The position numbers and the translations under genes are program-made. A stretch of DNA of 64,000 nt, from assembly GCF_902806685.2 (NCBI RefSeq), contig NC_048552.1, positions 8,955,662 through 9,019,661 on the forward strand, given 5' to 3'. Position 1 is the stretch's first letter; each line of letters starts with the position of its first letter. Under the pieces are notes generated by a model. That model searched no databases and had not been told where the DNA came from. It worked only from the letters and a program-made list of their open reading frames with translations. Below are positions 13,301 through 28,835 of this stretch, in pieces. This stretch comes from Maniola hyperantus (Eukaryota; Arthropoda; Insecta; Lepidoptera; Nymphalidae).

Positions 13301-15717
13301 AAATCAAATTCCTTGTTAATTTTTTATTATTTCATCAAAACCTAAATACGTTAGATAAAATACTTGTGTCTAAACTTCATTTGCATGTTTTTTAAACGTT
13401 TACATTTTGATTAATCAAACGTTGTTCAAAATCAGCAGCATGTTTCCGTTTTCTAAGCTTCATTGGGTGCTTTCACAGAAAATCATAGGCGGCCATTATA
13501 ATACCCATATTATTGATGCTTTAACTCAAATAAACGTGTCTTCATCTTACGAAATCATTGGCTTTTGTCAGTATGTAATATGTAGGTATTGTTGATATAA
13601 TAATTTGGTCGTCATTTCAAAGCCTCTGTATCTTAGTGATTGTTCGCTTCATTTCATTTTTATGTGATAGTGTTTTATCGTGTTTTGATACGTTGGATTT
13701 AACAGTCTGACATCGTAAAAGGAGAAAAGGGGTGAAATCATTCGAAGAATTTCGCATCCTCATCATCACTGGCTTTTAATTCTATTAATCCATCAGTCAA
13801 TATTTCTGTCGTCTTATTTCTAGAAAAAGTGGTTAACAGTAAAAGTGGTTTTTGAATTATTGCCAAAAAACGTAGGGGTTTTCAATAACTGATCTTTCTA
13901 AAAACGTAGAAGCAATGTTTTTACCTACCTATAGTCTGCGACAGGTTGAGATGGCAATTGGGGTATGACGCACCCGTGCCCGCACGTCACCCGCGCTCGC
14001 CCGCACCGGGTCAGCGCGGGGGCTGTGTGTATCCATCTCGACCTGTCGCGTACTATAGTTAGTTTCAGTTTAGTGCTATATGTAGAGATTTTATTTGGAA
14101 ATATCAGTTTTTCTAAATTCCCATGTTTTTTGGCGATAACTCAAAATGCTATGAATCACATTTTGGATGTTACAAAGGCTGTTAAGTCACGTATTTATAT
14201 TCGTGTTTACTCATATATTATATGTTTGCACGTTTGGTTTAGTATAAAAAATTATTGTTGCGCCTATCTAATCTAAAATCGGGTTTACATTGGGTCATTC
14301 GGTCATTAGACTCTGTATCACGATGACTGACTCAGCGCTGGCTTGTCGAGCGGAGTCGGTAATTAATTGATCCAATGTAAATTCGCTTTAGTATGTGTAT
14401 TTAATCAATTAAAAAGATTTTTTAATAATTCCAATGATTTTCATATTTTTGTTCTTTTAATTATTGCCCAAGAGTGGCCATATACGGATGAATGCTATGT
14501 TAGCTATGTAGTAGCACGGGCATCTTGAATCCGTGCGGTGATTGCATAACTAACTATACCTATGCGTCATTGTTACATACGAGACCGCTCAAGCAAGCAG
14601 TCGGTTCCGCTCGACTACAGTTGAATTGTTAATTGCCCTAGCACATTACGACGGTCTGTTTACGTTGTTCAACGATCAACTGCTTGGTATGGCCACTCCA
14701 AGCAAGGATACTATTAAGTATATTTGTACTTGATAAATGCACATATTATGAGGATTGATAAGCGCGAGTCGAAGCATGCATTACTAATTTCACTACCCAA
14801 CGTCTTGGTACAGCATCGCCGCTGCCGTCTCCAGTTAAGTCGCCCGCGCGAACGCCGATGGCTCCTGCCGCGAAAGGCCCGTGCTGCACTGCATTATACG
14901 ACTTTGAGCCGGAGAACCAAGGCGAACTAGGCTTCAAGGTAATATTGGATATAACAAGACGTTACTGTGCAAAAGGACCAACAAGCTTATTTTGCTAAAC
15001 CAGATTTGGTGGGGTACAAACTGCAGAAGGGCTATGCATCGCCCGCTTTCCCGCTATTATGAACGTAGAAAAAGTATGAGACCAGCAAGCAATATACACC
15101 ACGCATCACCACATAGACCCGCTAAAACATACTAAACATACAAGGCAAAATAAGCTTGTTGTTCCTTGTGGTTCAAGGTATCTAATGTTAATACCTATCG
15201 ATTTTACTATATATGTATTTACATAACCGTTGCGTAGCCGATTTTTTTATATAACCTTTGTCATAATATAGTGTATATTTATTGCACTTTACAGTAATCA
15301 CACTATTGCGTATGGGGAGGTTATACATTACAGTTTCTTAACATACCATCATAACATTTCAACTACACTTAATTATAAATCCAACAATTGACCATCAAAA
15401 AGTGTACAATAGCATGAATGAATGAATGAAAATACTTCTATTGTACACCACAAAATAGTACCTACCTACTTTGAATAACTTATTTGACTTTGACTTTCCT
15501 AAGTGGAACTAGGATTATGATTATCATTGTCTTAAACCTTTGTCCTTTTATATTGTGTTCCTAACTATTCATACCATATTTTTTCATTCAGGAAAACGAC
15601 GTGATCACGCTCATCAACAAAGTAGATGACAACTGGTTCGAGGGCTCCGTCAACGGCAAGACAGGCTACTTCCCCATCAGCTACGTGCAGGTTACCGTTC
15701 CGCTCCCCAACATGTAA
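1319..15717 (+). CDS. EndoA: Endophilin A (BAR-SH3 membrane-bending protein), 5' end outside window
   Basis: Coding exons: 1319-1535, 2284-2417, 3119-3185, 5924-6024, 6540-6643, 7002-7303, 11595-11687 (optional), 14814-14938, 15592-15717 (stop TAA). All joins are GT-AG and keep phase; the sum is 1269 nt, 422 codons plus stop. Exons 1-6 encode most of the BAR domain (KTDVTCELVEELQ, FLEPLHHLQTKDLKEVM, KLQGRRLDFDCKRR, EFVPKTLADLHIEGIHDLN). A Pro/Ser-rich linker follows, then a C-terminal SH3 (ALYDFEPENQGELGFKEND, WFEGSVNGKTGYFP, ending VPLPNM). Endophilins bend membranes in clathrin-mediated endocytosis and synaptic vesicle recycling; the SH3 recruits dynamin and synaptojanin. The amphipathic N-terminus (about 35 residues) must lie upstream of the window. 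Family identity is read directly from the sequence; function is by homology. Confidence 0.96.
2124..2163. repeat. Perfect 16-bp hairpin
   Basis: TCTCCTAAGCTCCACA (2124-2139) faces its exact reverse complement (2148-2163) across an 8-nt loop, in an endophilin intron. Probably a remnant of a foldback element. Confidence 0.7.
2663..2712 (+). repeat. Lepidopteran 'accgacttc' interspersed repeat end
   Basis: The string ttaaccgacttccaaaaagg followed by aggtggttctcaattcgg is a dispersed sequence I associate with lepidopteran genomes. Further copies begin near 4054, 22274 and 33170, and one is inverted near 22810-22850. No coding content. Confidence 0.6.
4834..4958. mobile_element. Foldback MITE, CTCACTCGC family, copy 1
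   Basis: Arms of about 45 bp (ctcactcgctattttaactc ... with complement ending at 4958) enclose the short centre gattttagtccttatttta. A second, more decayed copy is at 41692-41819 with the same centre. Confidence 0.75.
5243..5378. mobile_element. Foldback MITE, 'AGCGCAC' family, copy 1
   Basis: Arms built on tagcgtgcactttgactttg and its inverted partner ending at about 5378 surround a centre with atctctatataaatctgtct. Relatives: 7929-8066 and a partial copy at 28836-28936. Confidence 0.65.
6049..6330 (+). repeat. Decayed dispersed repeat ('gacttcgtccg' family)
   Basis: Begins tgtccgcgacttcgtccgag and runs through ggatgcaagttatctatgta to a cagacagacaca tail. Diverged relatives lie at about 34010-34225, 39735-39965, 41930-42150 and 61838-62055. 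This is a widespread non-coding repeat type in Lepidoptera; the class is not certain from sequence alone. Confidence 0.5.
7929..8066. mobile_element. Foldback MITE, 'AGCGCAC' family, copy 2
   Basis: Left arm gatcaatagagcgcacttcg is mirrored by a right arm ending gtgtgctctgtagatt. The centre agacagatttatgtgagaga is shared with the partial copy at 28836-28936. Confidence 0.7.
8845..8984. mobile_element. Foldback MITE in endophilin intron
   Basis: Left arm from gttcaaattataacaaccgt through gctatagcagtccaaat mirrors the right arm agactgctatatagcact to ataatttggacgat. The intron 7304-11594 otherwise shows only repeats. Confidence 0.7.
9075..9372 (+). repeat. Truncated 'ggccaagtgcgag' family repeat
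   Basis: Matches the interior and tail of the longer copies at 21865-22273 and 49999-50426 (fragments gccctttcatatg, aggtcaacgggaagtaccct, cagacagacagacaac, aagggttcc). The 5' third is missing. Confidence 0.65.
9428..9587 (-). mobile_element. tRNA-derived SINE, copy 1
   Basis: Reading the minus strand, a tRNA-like head begins gcctcaatagctcaaccgg (A box) and has a B box GGTTCAAATCC at 9536-9526, then a unique body (gtcgtacctactcctagcac). The copy at 47951-48125 is in the opposite orientation. The predicted anticodon stem pairs poorly, so this is a SINE rather than a working tRNA gene. Confidence 0.8.
11595..11687 (+). other. Optional (cassette) linker exon of endophilin A
   Basis: This 93-nt exon encodes a Gly/Ser/Pro/Asn-rich piece (EGGSRAGSPEHKPPSNLELF...) between the BAR and SH3 exons. 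It begins after an AG at 11593-11594 and ends at a GT at 11688. It starts and ends in phase 1, the same as the 7303 donor and the 14814 acceptor, so it can be included or skipped without a frameshift. It sits alone, with 4.3 kb of intron before it and 3.1 kb after it, as expected for a cassette exon. The acceptor has a weak pyrimidine tract, so inclusion may be regulated. The position is inferred, not proved by cDNA. Confidence 0.65.
12448..12569. mobile_element. Foldback MITE in endophilin intron
   Basis: The left side aatctgtaatctgttgaata is mirrored by a right side containing cgacttattgacagattatc. The central part also pairs (gttatatttgt / acaaataac). Confidence 0.5.
13929..14058. mobile_element. 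GC-rich-core MITE
   Basis: Inverted ends ctatagtctgcgacaggttg and cgacctgtcgcgtactatag enclose a markedly GC-rich core (cgcccgcaccgggtcagcgc). A solitary end of the same family lies at about 21660-21686. Confidence 0.75.
14465..14705. mobile_element. MITE with TTGC...GAGTGGCCATA ends
   Basis: Left end ttgcccaagagtggccata and right end tatggccactccaagcaa form inverted termini of about 18 bp. The element lies 108 bp upstream of the endophilin SH3 exon. Confidence 0.65.
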
Positions 15718-16560
15718 ACACTCCCTTTTATGCAACACCGTACTTCGTACTTCATACCTTGGCGGCTCTGTAGCGTTTATTGTTCTATGATCATTGATCT
15801 GATCATAGACTAATTTGTTTTTTATTTCGGAGAATGAGGCAAAAGTCTAAGTAATACAGAACGTAATTATTAATACGTGCGTATTTTTATTTTCTTTTAA
15901 GAACACTTCTTACAGTCATTAATATTAACAAAATAAAATTATTTTAAGAACACCATAAAAAGTAATGTTCAATCAGTCCTCCTTAATTGTTTTAATTAAA
16001 ACACACTGTTTTGGAATGAAGGCCTATTGCATCTGTCGATGCATCATAAATCATAATACCAAAGAGTAATTTATATTTAGGAAGCATCCAAAAAATATGT
16101 ATAGAAAATTATTAGGTAGGTATAATGCTCTCTACAAATATTCGCAAATAGCAATTTTCTTATTTATAACATAATCCACGACGAAATATGTATAAGTGGT
16201 TTATGCCCTAGACATTTTCAGTTTGGTTGTAACCTCGTAGCTCTTACGGATGGACCTATTTCGATGGGGTTTTTTTGTAAAAGATCTCGTTACAAAAATT
16301 TGATGGAAAAAACTTAAGATCGGTCCATCCATTTATGATCTACGATGCAAAATGTTGGAGCTATTGAAATGAATTGAATATTTGTTAGACACATGATCGG
16401 ACGAAATGCGGTGTTGCTTTACCTAAATATTGTTACATCATGTCGCAGTATTATATAGACGACTTATTCGAATCTGTAACGGTGTCAAAAGCTCAATGTT
16501 GTAGTTATGAAATATTTTACCCCTTTACATGTACCAGATAAAATAAATTAAAATTACCAT
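15718..16560 (+). other. Endophilin A 3' UTR region
   Basis: Downstream of the stop at 15715-15717 the sequence is AT-rich and non-coding. Candidate poly(A) signals on the plus strand include AATAAA at 16542-16547. The true 3' end cannot be fixed without transcript data. Confidence 0.45.
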
Positions 16561-19500
16561 TAAAACGCCATTTTACAATTTGTTTTATGAGTTATACCGG
16601 GTCTTCCATTTCGTTTTAGTACTTTTTGTGACCAATTTTTAACAATCATTCCTGAGAGTCAATAATAAAGAAATATTTTAGTAAATTAGTTGACCAATCG
16701 ATAGTTGGTTTCGTGAGGAGGGTGTTCTTTTTAGGCCCCAGAGCTCGTAGAAAATTTTGAACTGTGTGATAAAATCTGAAAGTTGGTATGGTGACTCTTG
16801 CGAGTCGCCTGACAACGGCAAACTAGACCTGGCAGCAGGCCTGTGGTGGGTTCACGTGAACCCATCGCACTTTTTCTGCCTGATCTAATTTGCCACACTC
16901 GGCGAAGAATGGTTCTTTTAGGAAGCGAAATCTTACAAAAGGACCACTTCACAACTATTTTATCAAGCACATTCCCCAAAGTTCCTACGGGCAATTCGCA
17001 TTTTTTACGTAAGTAGGATTTTAATGTTGCTTTTATTTTTTTATTTTTCCAATTCAATTTTTATTAAGTCTGTGTAAACATCTGATTTGCAAATTATTGT
17101 AGACATTGACGGAATTAGTATGACGAATCAATATTTTTCAGGAGGCAAATGTACCTACCTATATTCTATCGTCCACTTGTATAGTATTAAAGAAGGAATC
17201 GTTTCATTTTCCTCCTTTAGTGGCTCATGTGTATCTTTTTAAAGATAACGTTCCGTACGGTATATAGTAAGGATGGGAAAGGGAGAGGGAAACTTTTCCA
17301 CACTTTTCCCGCCCAAATCAGAAATTAACGCACCGTTAACGTTAACCTGTAAAAGCTACATACAGGGATTTCTCTAAAATCGATGCGAATAAAGAAACGC
17401 TTCCAAAAGTGAGGTCTTGTCTTGGTCTTGTACTTGTGATGACAGCGAGAGATTAGACGGTTGACAAAAAAGTGTTTATTAATATTTGTGTATTTTTATT
17501 TATCTTCATTGTTATTAAAGTAGAATAAAAATTACTTACAATACAGGACTGGTTACTGGTTAGTAGTGTGCGTGTGTTTGTGTGCGTGTGCGTGTATGTT
17601 GTTGTGTGTTTGTTTATCCGTGCATCGGTTCTCTTATCACTACATATTGTTAAGCCGTCCGCCGCGCTGGGTTCGTGTTTGTTCGGGCTAATCTCAGAAA
17701 CTACGGATTTTCATACGATTTTCAGCAATAGAAAGAGGGTCTAAGAAGGTTATATGCTAATATGTGAACATTTTGCTAAAGTAGTTAAATGATTGGATTT
17801 GTCATTAGGTAGGTATTCAGTTTTTTCATTTCGGGCGACCCACTTTTAGATTTGTTTCTTTATTGGCATTTGGCACGCTTTGTAAAAAAAAATATGTTTT
17901 AATTTTTGCTGTAAATATTTAATTTTTCTGTAATAAGCTGCTGTTAGTCTATCGTTTTATCATTTTACCCTCCAACGAAAGCACGGAGCTTTATTTATTA
18001 GTGACGTCATTGAATTAGATATTATATGAGATTAGATTTTATAGTTATATCAGCGGGTAATTATTTATCTTTATCTAAATGGAGAAATGTATACAAGTAA
18101 GGTGTGTTATTACACGAAACAATAAGCGAGGGAATAAGAGTTGTTGAATCTTGCCAGATGTTTGTGGCATTTTGATGTTTGATGTATTATTGGCAAGTTA
18201 TGATTGTATTTGTAAATTAACGAGTTCAGGTGCCACTTTAGAGTATCTAGGTATGCGTTATTGTGGCTAATTCTGTTGTACACAATCTCTAAACTGAAAT
18301 AAATGGCAGGTTTAAGTCTATTTCTATCCCTTTCATAATGCTCCCTGAGGAAAAGGATGACACTAGATTTAAATGTGTAAATTTAGAGATTTGTGTATAT
18401 TATTAGAATTATTAGTCACAATATTGCACCATATAATTAAACTAACATAACTTAATATTGTGTAACGATTACGCATCGTCATAGCCGGTATTATCAGGCC
18501 TTCCTAGATATTAGGTATATTAATTAAATATAACCCATCGGGTTTCGGGATATGATAACCAGTGCTATAGCCCCAGCCGAAGGGAAGCTTTTTTATTCTG
18601 ACGCTTCTTGAAACAGGATGAATTGGTATTGGTGCTCTATCAATTAAGTAGGTATATACAATCTCTATACTAAAATGACAAAATAAAATTAATATTATTA
18701 TTATTATTGGCCATAAACTTTATTATTATTAAATGTAAACTTTACCTTTCACAACCCTTTTTACAATCTTCCCTGCGAAAAGTTTGTAGATTCATTTAGC
18801 CTGTCGATTTAGTTTAGAGATTGCGTACAATCAAATTAGCACCACTACCAAGTAGTGCTTACCTTTTTATATAATATTATCGTATGAGAACTTATAGAAA
18901 TGGGAAATAAATAGATTGAAAACTTACATAATATTGTGCCTGTACTCGTTAATCTATATGTACCACTTAATAAGATTAAGTCATTGTGATAACGTTTAGA
19001 TATCATGCAGTCAAGTTGGTGCAGCGTCGTCACATCTTTACGTTTACACGTTTTTTACCCGATTTCGTTTATTTTAGTGACTAGTTTTCTCATTAAGTTT
19101 AGCATAATATTTTTCTTAGTCATATTTTTAATTAATAAATAAACAATAAAAAATCGATATAACGATATCTGATTAGATATTTACTATGTGGCCTCTAAAT
19201 AGTGTCGTTAATGTATTTTCATAATAAATGCATGCACTTACGATTACAGAAAATTAATATTTAAATTGTCACATTTCACTTTATCCTATGTGGTGTTGCA
19301 GTATATATTTAAAGTATTTTTTCTAATGTCACCATTTTAGTCGTAAATGTACCTACGGACCCCGATATATAACATTTCAGACATACAAAAGACAATACCT
19401 AGATCTAATGTTAGATGTATGTAAGTTCATAAATTAATAATTGTTCTATCTTCAAATGTCTCTTAATGTAAGTGTCTTGAGCAATTAATAAATTCATCGT

Positions 19501-20096
19501 TTTACGAAACGAGAGTGTCACTCATTATACTAGGTCCCTGCGTGTGCACGCACTAAATAGGTGTGCAGGGTCTTCATTATGCATCAGAACTTTAATCAGA
19601 ATGTACAGAAAACTGACTCTATTATAAATTGACAGGCCTTAAGGTGAAAAACAAACTACTTACAGTGCTTGTGGTGTTTGCAACGCACTCTGACGAGACG
19701 ATTGATTAAGGAGAGCTCTCCATGACATATATAGGTATCTACGTACCTATACCTACTACTTACACGTTCTTATAAATGTATGACTTCGATGGACTTGCCA
19801 CGACACAGTAGTTTGTGTGCCCCTTAAAAGTAGCGCCAGCCTTTTTTTAAAAAAACTAAGCACTAGGTAGTTATGTTTATGTATCTACTAATTATAAATC
19901 TCGTGATTATATCAACCTAAAGTTGGGATTCACGCTCCAACAGGCTCCGGGCCCGGACCTGGCATGTGCTCACGTGACGTGAATCCATTTTTAATGACAA
20001 AATTTAAAATTAAACCGTCCTCTTTCCGCGAGTAAAGGTACGAGTGTCGATTCACACTGACACCGAGTCGAAGCGACTATCTATTATCCATTATCT
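16561..20096. other. Intergenic spacer, no gene recognised
   Basis: Short ORFs here show no recognisable family, and the codon patterns look random. A GT-rich simple stretch lies near 17555-17610. A MITE with outer gtggctaattctgttgtaca ends occupies 18262-18420. Confidence 0.55.
18262..18420. mobile_element. MITE, 'AATTCTGTTGTACAC' family
   Basis: Left end gtggctaattctgttgtaca then caatctctaaactg; the right end pairs weakly (aaatttagagatttgtgta ... attagtcaca). This is the commonest family in the window: further copies or pieces at 21166-21304, 38572-38645, 47487-47619, 52047-52140, 56303-56411 and 60419-60550, all with the core ctatccctttcataatg or its relatives. Confidence 0.7.
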
Positions 20097-20163
20097 TAAG
20101 TGCACAAGGTAGGTATAAAAGGTGCGTTATGAACGCATTTTTTATACCTACCTTGTGCACTTA
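20097..20163. repeat. Perfect 24-bp hairpin
   Basis: taagtgcacaaggtaggtat then aaaa (20097-20120) faces its exact reverse complement at 20140-20163 across a 19-nt loop that itself contains gcgtt/aacgc. A second hairpin follows 10 bp later. Confidence 0.85.
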
Positions 20164-20172
20164 ATTCTGTGC

Positions 20173-20233
20173 ACAAAATGCCAGTCTCTTTTCGTCGTAT
20201 TTCCGATACGACGAAAAGAAACTCGCATTTTGT
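20173..20233. repeat. Second adjacent hairpin
   Basis: Outer arm acaaaatgc (20173-20181) pairs with gcattttgt (20225-20233). Inner arm cttttcgtcgtat (20188-20200) pairs perfectly with atacgacgaaaag (20206-20218) across a 5-nt loop. Confidence 0.75.
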
Positions 20234-21165
20234 CAACTGTTTTCACGGTAGAAAGTGCATTAAGTACTTAAGTAGGTAAGTTTCTAGATAAGGCATGTCA
20301 AATTTTAGATTTTCGCTTCGCTTCGACTGTATCAGTATGCATCGACCCTAAGGGATCTCACTCACTATTGGTCAAAGTCAAAGACCATTGGATCAGAGTT
20401 AGCCTAAGTGGACTAAGCAACAAGTGCGTAATAGAATGAAGTTTCATAGAACATGGTCTAACGCGGCCAGTATAGTCTTGGACTTGGACCACTAAAGGCC
20501 TACTTTATCCTGTCAGTTTAATAGACACAGCTAAAAGTTTGGTGTAAGTAGGTATAGCAAAATGTGGTCTTAAAGCATAACATACTTAGGTACTTTTCGA
20601 TCTCTGCTCCAGGAAGTCGAACTTCGTCCTTCTAAAAAAATGCAGTGCCATTCAATTCTTGAAAATTAAGATATCCTATATATTACAGTCACTCATACAT
20701 GATTGTCTAGCTATAAAACTATAACGAGTGTCGCTTTCGGAACACGGCGAGGCTCGTCTGCCACCGATGTGATAAGGTGCCCATTTTGCTGTAACTAAAA
20801 AGGTTCTTATATTCTGTCTAAATTCAAGTTTTTTTACATCTAGATAGAATATTACAACATGGAATGATGCAAGTAGATTCAGTAAGAATGGCACCTGCTT
20901 AGAATGTTAACTGTTGAGTGTTGGCGCGAGTCTGTTTCGGTGTGATGTATTTATCGGTAAATGTATTCTTGTTCATGTTACTGTAATTTTAAATAACTAT
21001 AAATACTACATAACTACTGTATTTGGATAGATAAATTGACAATTTAAAAGATGTGACACATTAATTTGTATTAAATTTTATCCTGAACTTATTGCTCGTT
21101 TTGCCTCCTAATAAAATGTTACGATTATATTTTTGAGTTTTATTGCTTTCAGTCAAAAACTGACA

Positions 21166-21304
21166 AATTCCGTTGTACACAATCTCTAAACTAAACTTAA
21201 ATGGCATTCTTAATCTATTGCTATCCCTTTCATAATGTTGCATGCGGAATAGATTTAGACCTGTTAATTTGGTTAAGTTTCGAGATTGTGTACAAGAGAA
21301 TCTG
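21166..21304. mobile_element. MITE, 'AATTCTGTTGTACAC' family, best-preserved copy
   Basis: Left aattccgttgtacacaatct then ctaaacta; right cgagattgtgtacaagagaa then tct. The arms pair over more than 20 bp, the clearest of the family. Confidence 0.75.
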
Positions 21305-21864
21305 TCCCACTATTCTCCTGTACCTCCTGTCCTTTAGTTAGTATTTTAAGGTCATAGCATACGTAACACGTTTTTTCTCGTGTCAGACGGAACGGGGGTT
21401 CTTGACATTGATGCACATAAAAAAGCGACAAAAAAGGTATATGGGACGATGTTGCTATACGTCCTGTCTCGTCTGTATTCTCGTCCTGTATATTTTGACG
21501 CTATAATTTTATAAGCAACAATATCAAGAAATTGTCCATTCCATCCGTCACGAAAACAACGCTAGTACCTACATAGTAGGTACATAGGTATGCTTGGTAT
21601 TTAATCAGATAACTAGGTAATAGGTATAGTAGGTATGCGAGACGACCTCATACGCCGATTGCCATATCGACCTGTCGCGTACTATACCTATAAATAACAT
21701 TTTGAAAAGATGAAGAAATATGTAAGCAGTAGCTAGGTAGATACGGTTACGCTGTCTTTCCTCATTCTCCAACTGATTGAAGCACGAGAAATAATCTATG
21801 TCCATTGTCTTCTACTCCAATCTAAGTTCCTGCCTACCTTCAGGAGGTAGGTACTTATTTAAAA

Positions 21865-22273
21865 AAGGCCAAGTGCGAGTCAGGCTCGCGCAATGAGGGT
21901 TCCGTACTACAGTCGTATTTTTTCGACATTTTGCACGATAATTCAAAAGCTATGATGCATAAAAATAAATAAAAATCTGTTTTAGAATGTACAGGTGAAG
22001 ACCTTTCATATGATACCCCACTTGATATAGTCACTCACTTCGAAAGTTGAAAATACTAATTATTAGTTCATGACCACAATTTAATTTTTTTTGTGTGATC
22101 TAACCCTAAATTAACGGATTTCAGATTTTTCCCCAAATGTCAGCTATAAGATCTAATTTCATGGTTCTAGGTCAACGGGAAGTACCCTGTAGGCTTCTTG
22201 ACAGATAGACAGACAGACAACAAAATGATCCAATAAGGGTTCCGTTTTTCCTTTTGAGGTACGGAACCCTAAA
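21865..22273 (+). repeat. 'ggccaagtgcgag' family repeat, long copy
   Basis: Starts ggccaagtgcgagtcaggct, continues through tcgtattttttcgacatttt and cagacagacagacaac, and ends ttgaggtacggaaccctaaa. The copy at 49999-50426 is nearly collinear; an inverted, diverged copy lies at about 39990-40182. Non-coding dispersed lepidopteran repeat. Confidence 0.75.
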
Positions 22274-23010
22274 AACCGACTTCCAAAACCACTACAAAGT
22301 AAAAAAAAATTTTTGTTTTTACACATGTAGGTACCTATGTTGATGTCGGGCGAGCTTCACGCTTTGATTTCTAATTTCTTTTATTATGCTCCCCCAGACT
22401 TCATACATGTACAAACACACGTGTACCTACCTACACTGTAGAAACAAATTTTTTTTTACTTTGTTGTGGTTTTGGGAGACAGTTTTTTAATTTTTAATTT
22501 GATTTTAAGCTTTTTAGAGTAAGTAGTCAGATTGGTACCTAAAATATCAATTCACCAGCAAAATTTTTCAAATCCACGGAGTTCAGTACCTTGCAGCATC
22601 AGGACTGAAGAGTTGGAACTTGGAATTTAATACTCGGCATTTACTCGTTACTTGGTACCAACAATATTATAATTCGCTATGAACACTTCCTGAATATTGA
22701 TAACTTAGGCGGGCAGTAACCCTACAGCATCAGGATTAAGGAGTTGGATCCAGAATTTTTTATGGAACTACCATGGAAACTTCTGCTGAAACTTCGAAAA
22801 ATTAAATTAAAAAAGACTGGCTGAATTGAAAACCACCTCCTTTTTAGGGTAGGGTTCCGTAGTAAACAAGGAACCCTTATAGTTTCGCCATGTCCGTCCG
22901 TCCTCGGTTAATCTCAGAGACTATTAGTGCTAGAAATCTGTAATTTGGCATGGCTATAAATATTAATCACGCCGACAAAGTGTTTGTAAAATATGATGTT
23001 TTAAAGTGCT

Positions 23011-23072
23011 TATTTTTATTTGTCTTCCTCATGCTCCAACTGATTGGAGCATGAGGAAGACAAATAAAAATA
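23011..23072. repeat. Perfect 62-bp palindrome (29-bp arms, 4-nt loop)
   Basis: The left arm 23011-23039 (tatttttatttgtcttcctc + atgctccaa) is exactly reverse-complementary to 23044-23072 across the loop ctga. A degenerate version of its centre (ctccaactgattgaagcacg) occurs at about 21768-21787. Perfect pairing over 29 bp implies a recent origin. Confidence 0.9.
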
Positions 23073-23084
23073 TAGTTAACTAGA

Positions 23085-23300
23085 CAAATAAAGTTTTTTT
23101 GAATGGACTAGGCCAGAAGACATGATCCGTCGTTTCGAGCTAAAGTAGCTGAAGCTGAATGAAAGGACAGACGTCCTTTTTTGATAGACCCTTTTTTTTG
23201 GCCTAACCGGGAATCGAACCCGAGACAAAAAATAATGTAGGTACCTATTAGATTTAGTTTTCACCACTAACCAGTGGTTTTCACAGACTGAGACAGCTGC
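23085..23300 (-). mobile_element. tRNA-related SINE fragment
   Basis: On the minus strand a pol III B-box-like GGGTTCGATTCCC lies at about 23221-23209, preceded by an A-box-like TGGTTAGTGGT near 23275-23265. The body after it has no coding content. The head is incomplete, so this is not called a tRNA gene. Confidence 0.5.
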
Positions 23301-23430
23301 TCGAGAGGTAGGAGTGTAGGACACGGAGGTTGCGGGAGAACGACAGTTGACGTATCAAGAAATTCAGCGTCGGTCACCCTCCTCCCGCAAATCCCACCCT
23401 GCTGCCTGACGAGCCATCCCAGTCAAGCGA

Positions 23431-23588
23431 TATAAGTCCCGCAAATTGCTATTTCGCTGGAACCATGTCTCATTAACATTGAAATGACGTTAGCCGAAAT
23501 AAAAATATGGCATTAGCTAGAAACTTCAGTCTAGTGCTGACGTCACTAAAATGGCGGCCACGCGCATTAGCAATTTGCGGGACTTATA
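23431..23588. mobile_element. MITE, TATAAGTCCCGC family, copy 1
   Basis: Inverted ends tataagtcccgcaaattgct and agcaatttgcgggacttata (20+ bp). The interior includes ccatgtctcattaa and atggcggccacgcg. The second copy at 49579-49749 is nearly identical along its length. Confidence 0.85.
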
Positions 23589-23770
23589 CTACCTACCTAT
23601 CTATAGTGTGATTTTTTTTACATCACATGGCTCCCTTTTTACTACTGAATCAAGGTTACCTACCATCAGCAATAAAACGGGAGAGTATTTTTAAGATAGT
23701 TAGGTGTGACGAGTCATTACTGTAAGGATTTAGGTATTTTCAAAATAAAATTTGAATAATGATCAATCTG

Positions 23771-23776
23771 TTTATT
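23771..23776 (-). terminator. Poly(A) signal of polyubiquitin
   Basis: TTTATT on the plus strand reads AATAAA on the minus strand, about 150 nt downstream of the ubiquitin stop codon at 23927-23925. Confidence 0.65.
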
Positions 23777-23924
23777 GAAATTAAATTGAAATGCTTACAG
23801 AAATGTTTTGAATGTTTTGTTAAACTGGATTACTTAATTTATTATTTGGAATCACAACAATTAAATATTTAGATTAGAAATGTTATCAGCAATTGCAGAT
23901 ATTATGTTGACATGTTACGATAGA

Positions 23925-28364
<4,440 letters not shown>

Positions 28365-28434
28365 CGATTAGACTACGAAACGAAGGATACCGTTTTCTTT
28401 CTTCTTAGATTAATATTTCGCACGTTTAAATAGG

Positions 28435-28440
28435 TATATA
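28435..28440 (-). promoter_or_regulatory. Candidate TATA box of polyubiquitin
   Basis: TATATA on the minus strand, about 70 nt upstream of the leader donor at 28364. It would place the start site near 28405-28410 and give a leader exon of about 40-45 nt. A two-unit heat-shock-like motif TTCTCGAA lies further upstream at 28540-28547. Spacing is plausible; function is inferred. Confidence 0.4.
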
Positions 28441-28835
28441 ATTCTAATTCCTTCTATATTATATTAAAGTGACAAACAAAGGAGTAGAACTCATAAAATT
28501 TCACCACACATAAATCGAAATACAAAACACATACAAAAATTCTCGAATTGAAATGACAAAAAATTGTGAGTTGGTTTGTTTTTATAGGGATGGAGACGTC
28601 ATAAAAAAATATATTAATTGTCTATGATTTTGATCTTTCGCAGTTGGTACCATGTTGGTACCATTCCCTGACCAATTTAGTAGGTCAGTCAGTCAGCTTG
28701 GTTTGGGCGTTGGGCCATGGGCTAAGATTGGGTCAATCTATGCCCACATTAAGTTTCTGTTTCTTGTCTTTTGTTATGGTTCTAGTAGCATCAACGATCT
28801 TTTAAAGGGTTCTAGTTCATACAGCCGAACTTAGA

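Noticed and set aside
16731..17057. 108-codon minus-strand ORF
   Set aside because: No recognisable domain, no splice context, and random-looking composition; insufficient support for a gene.
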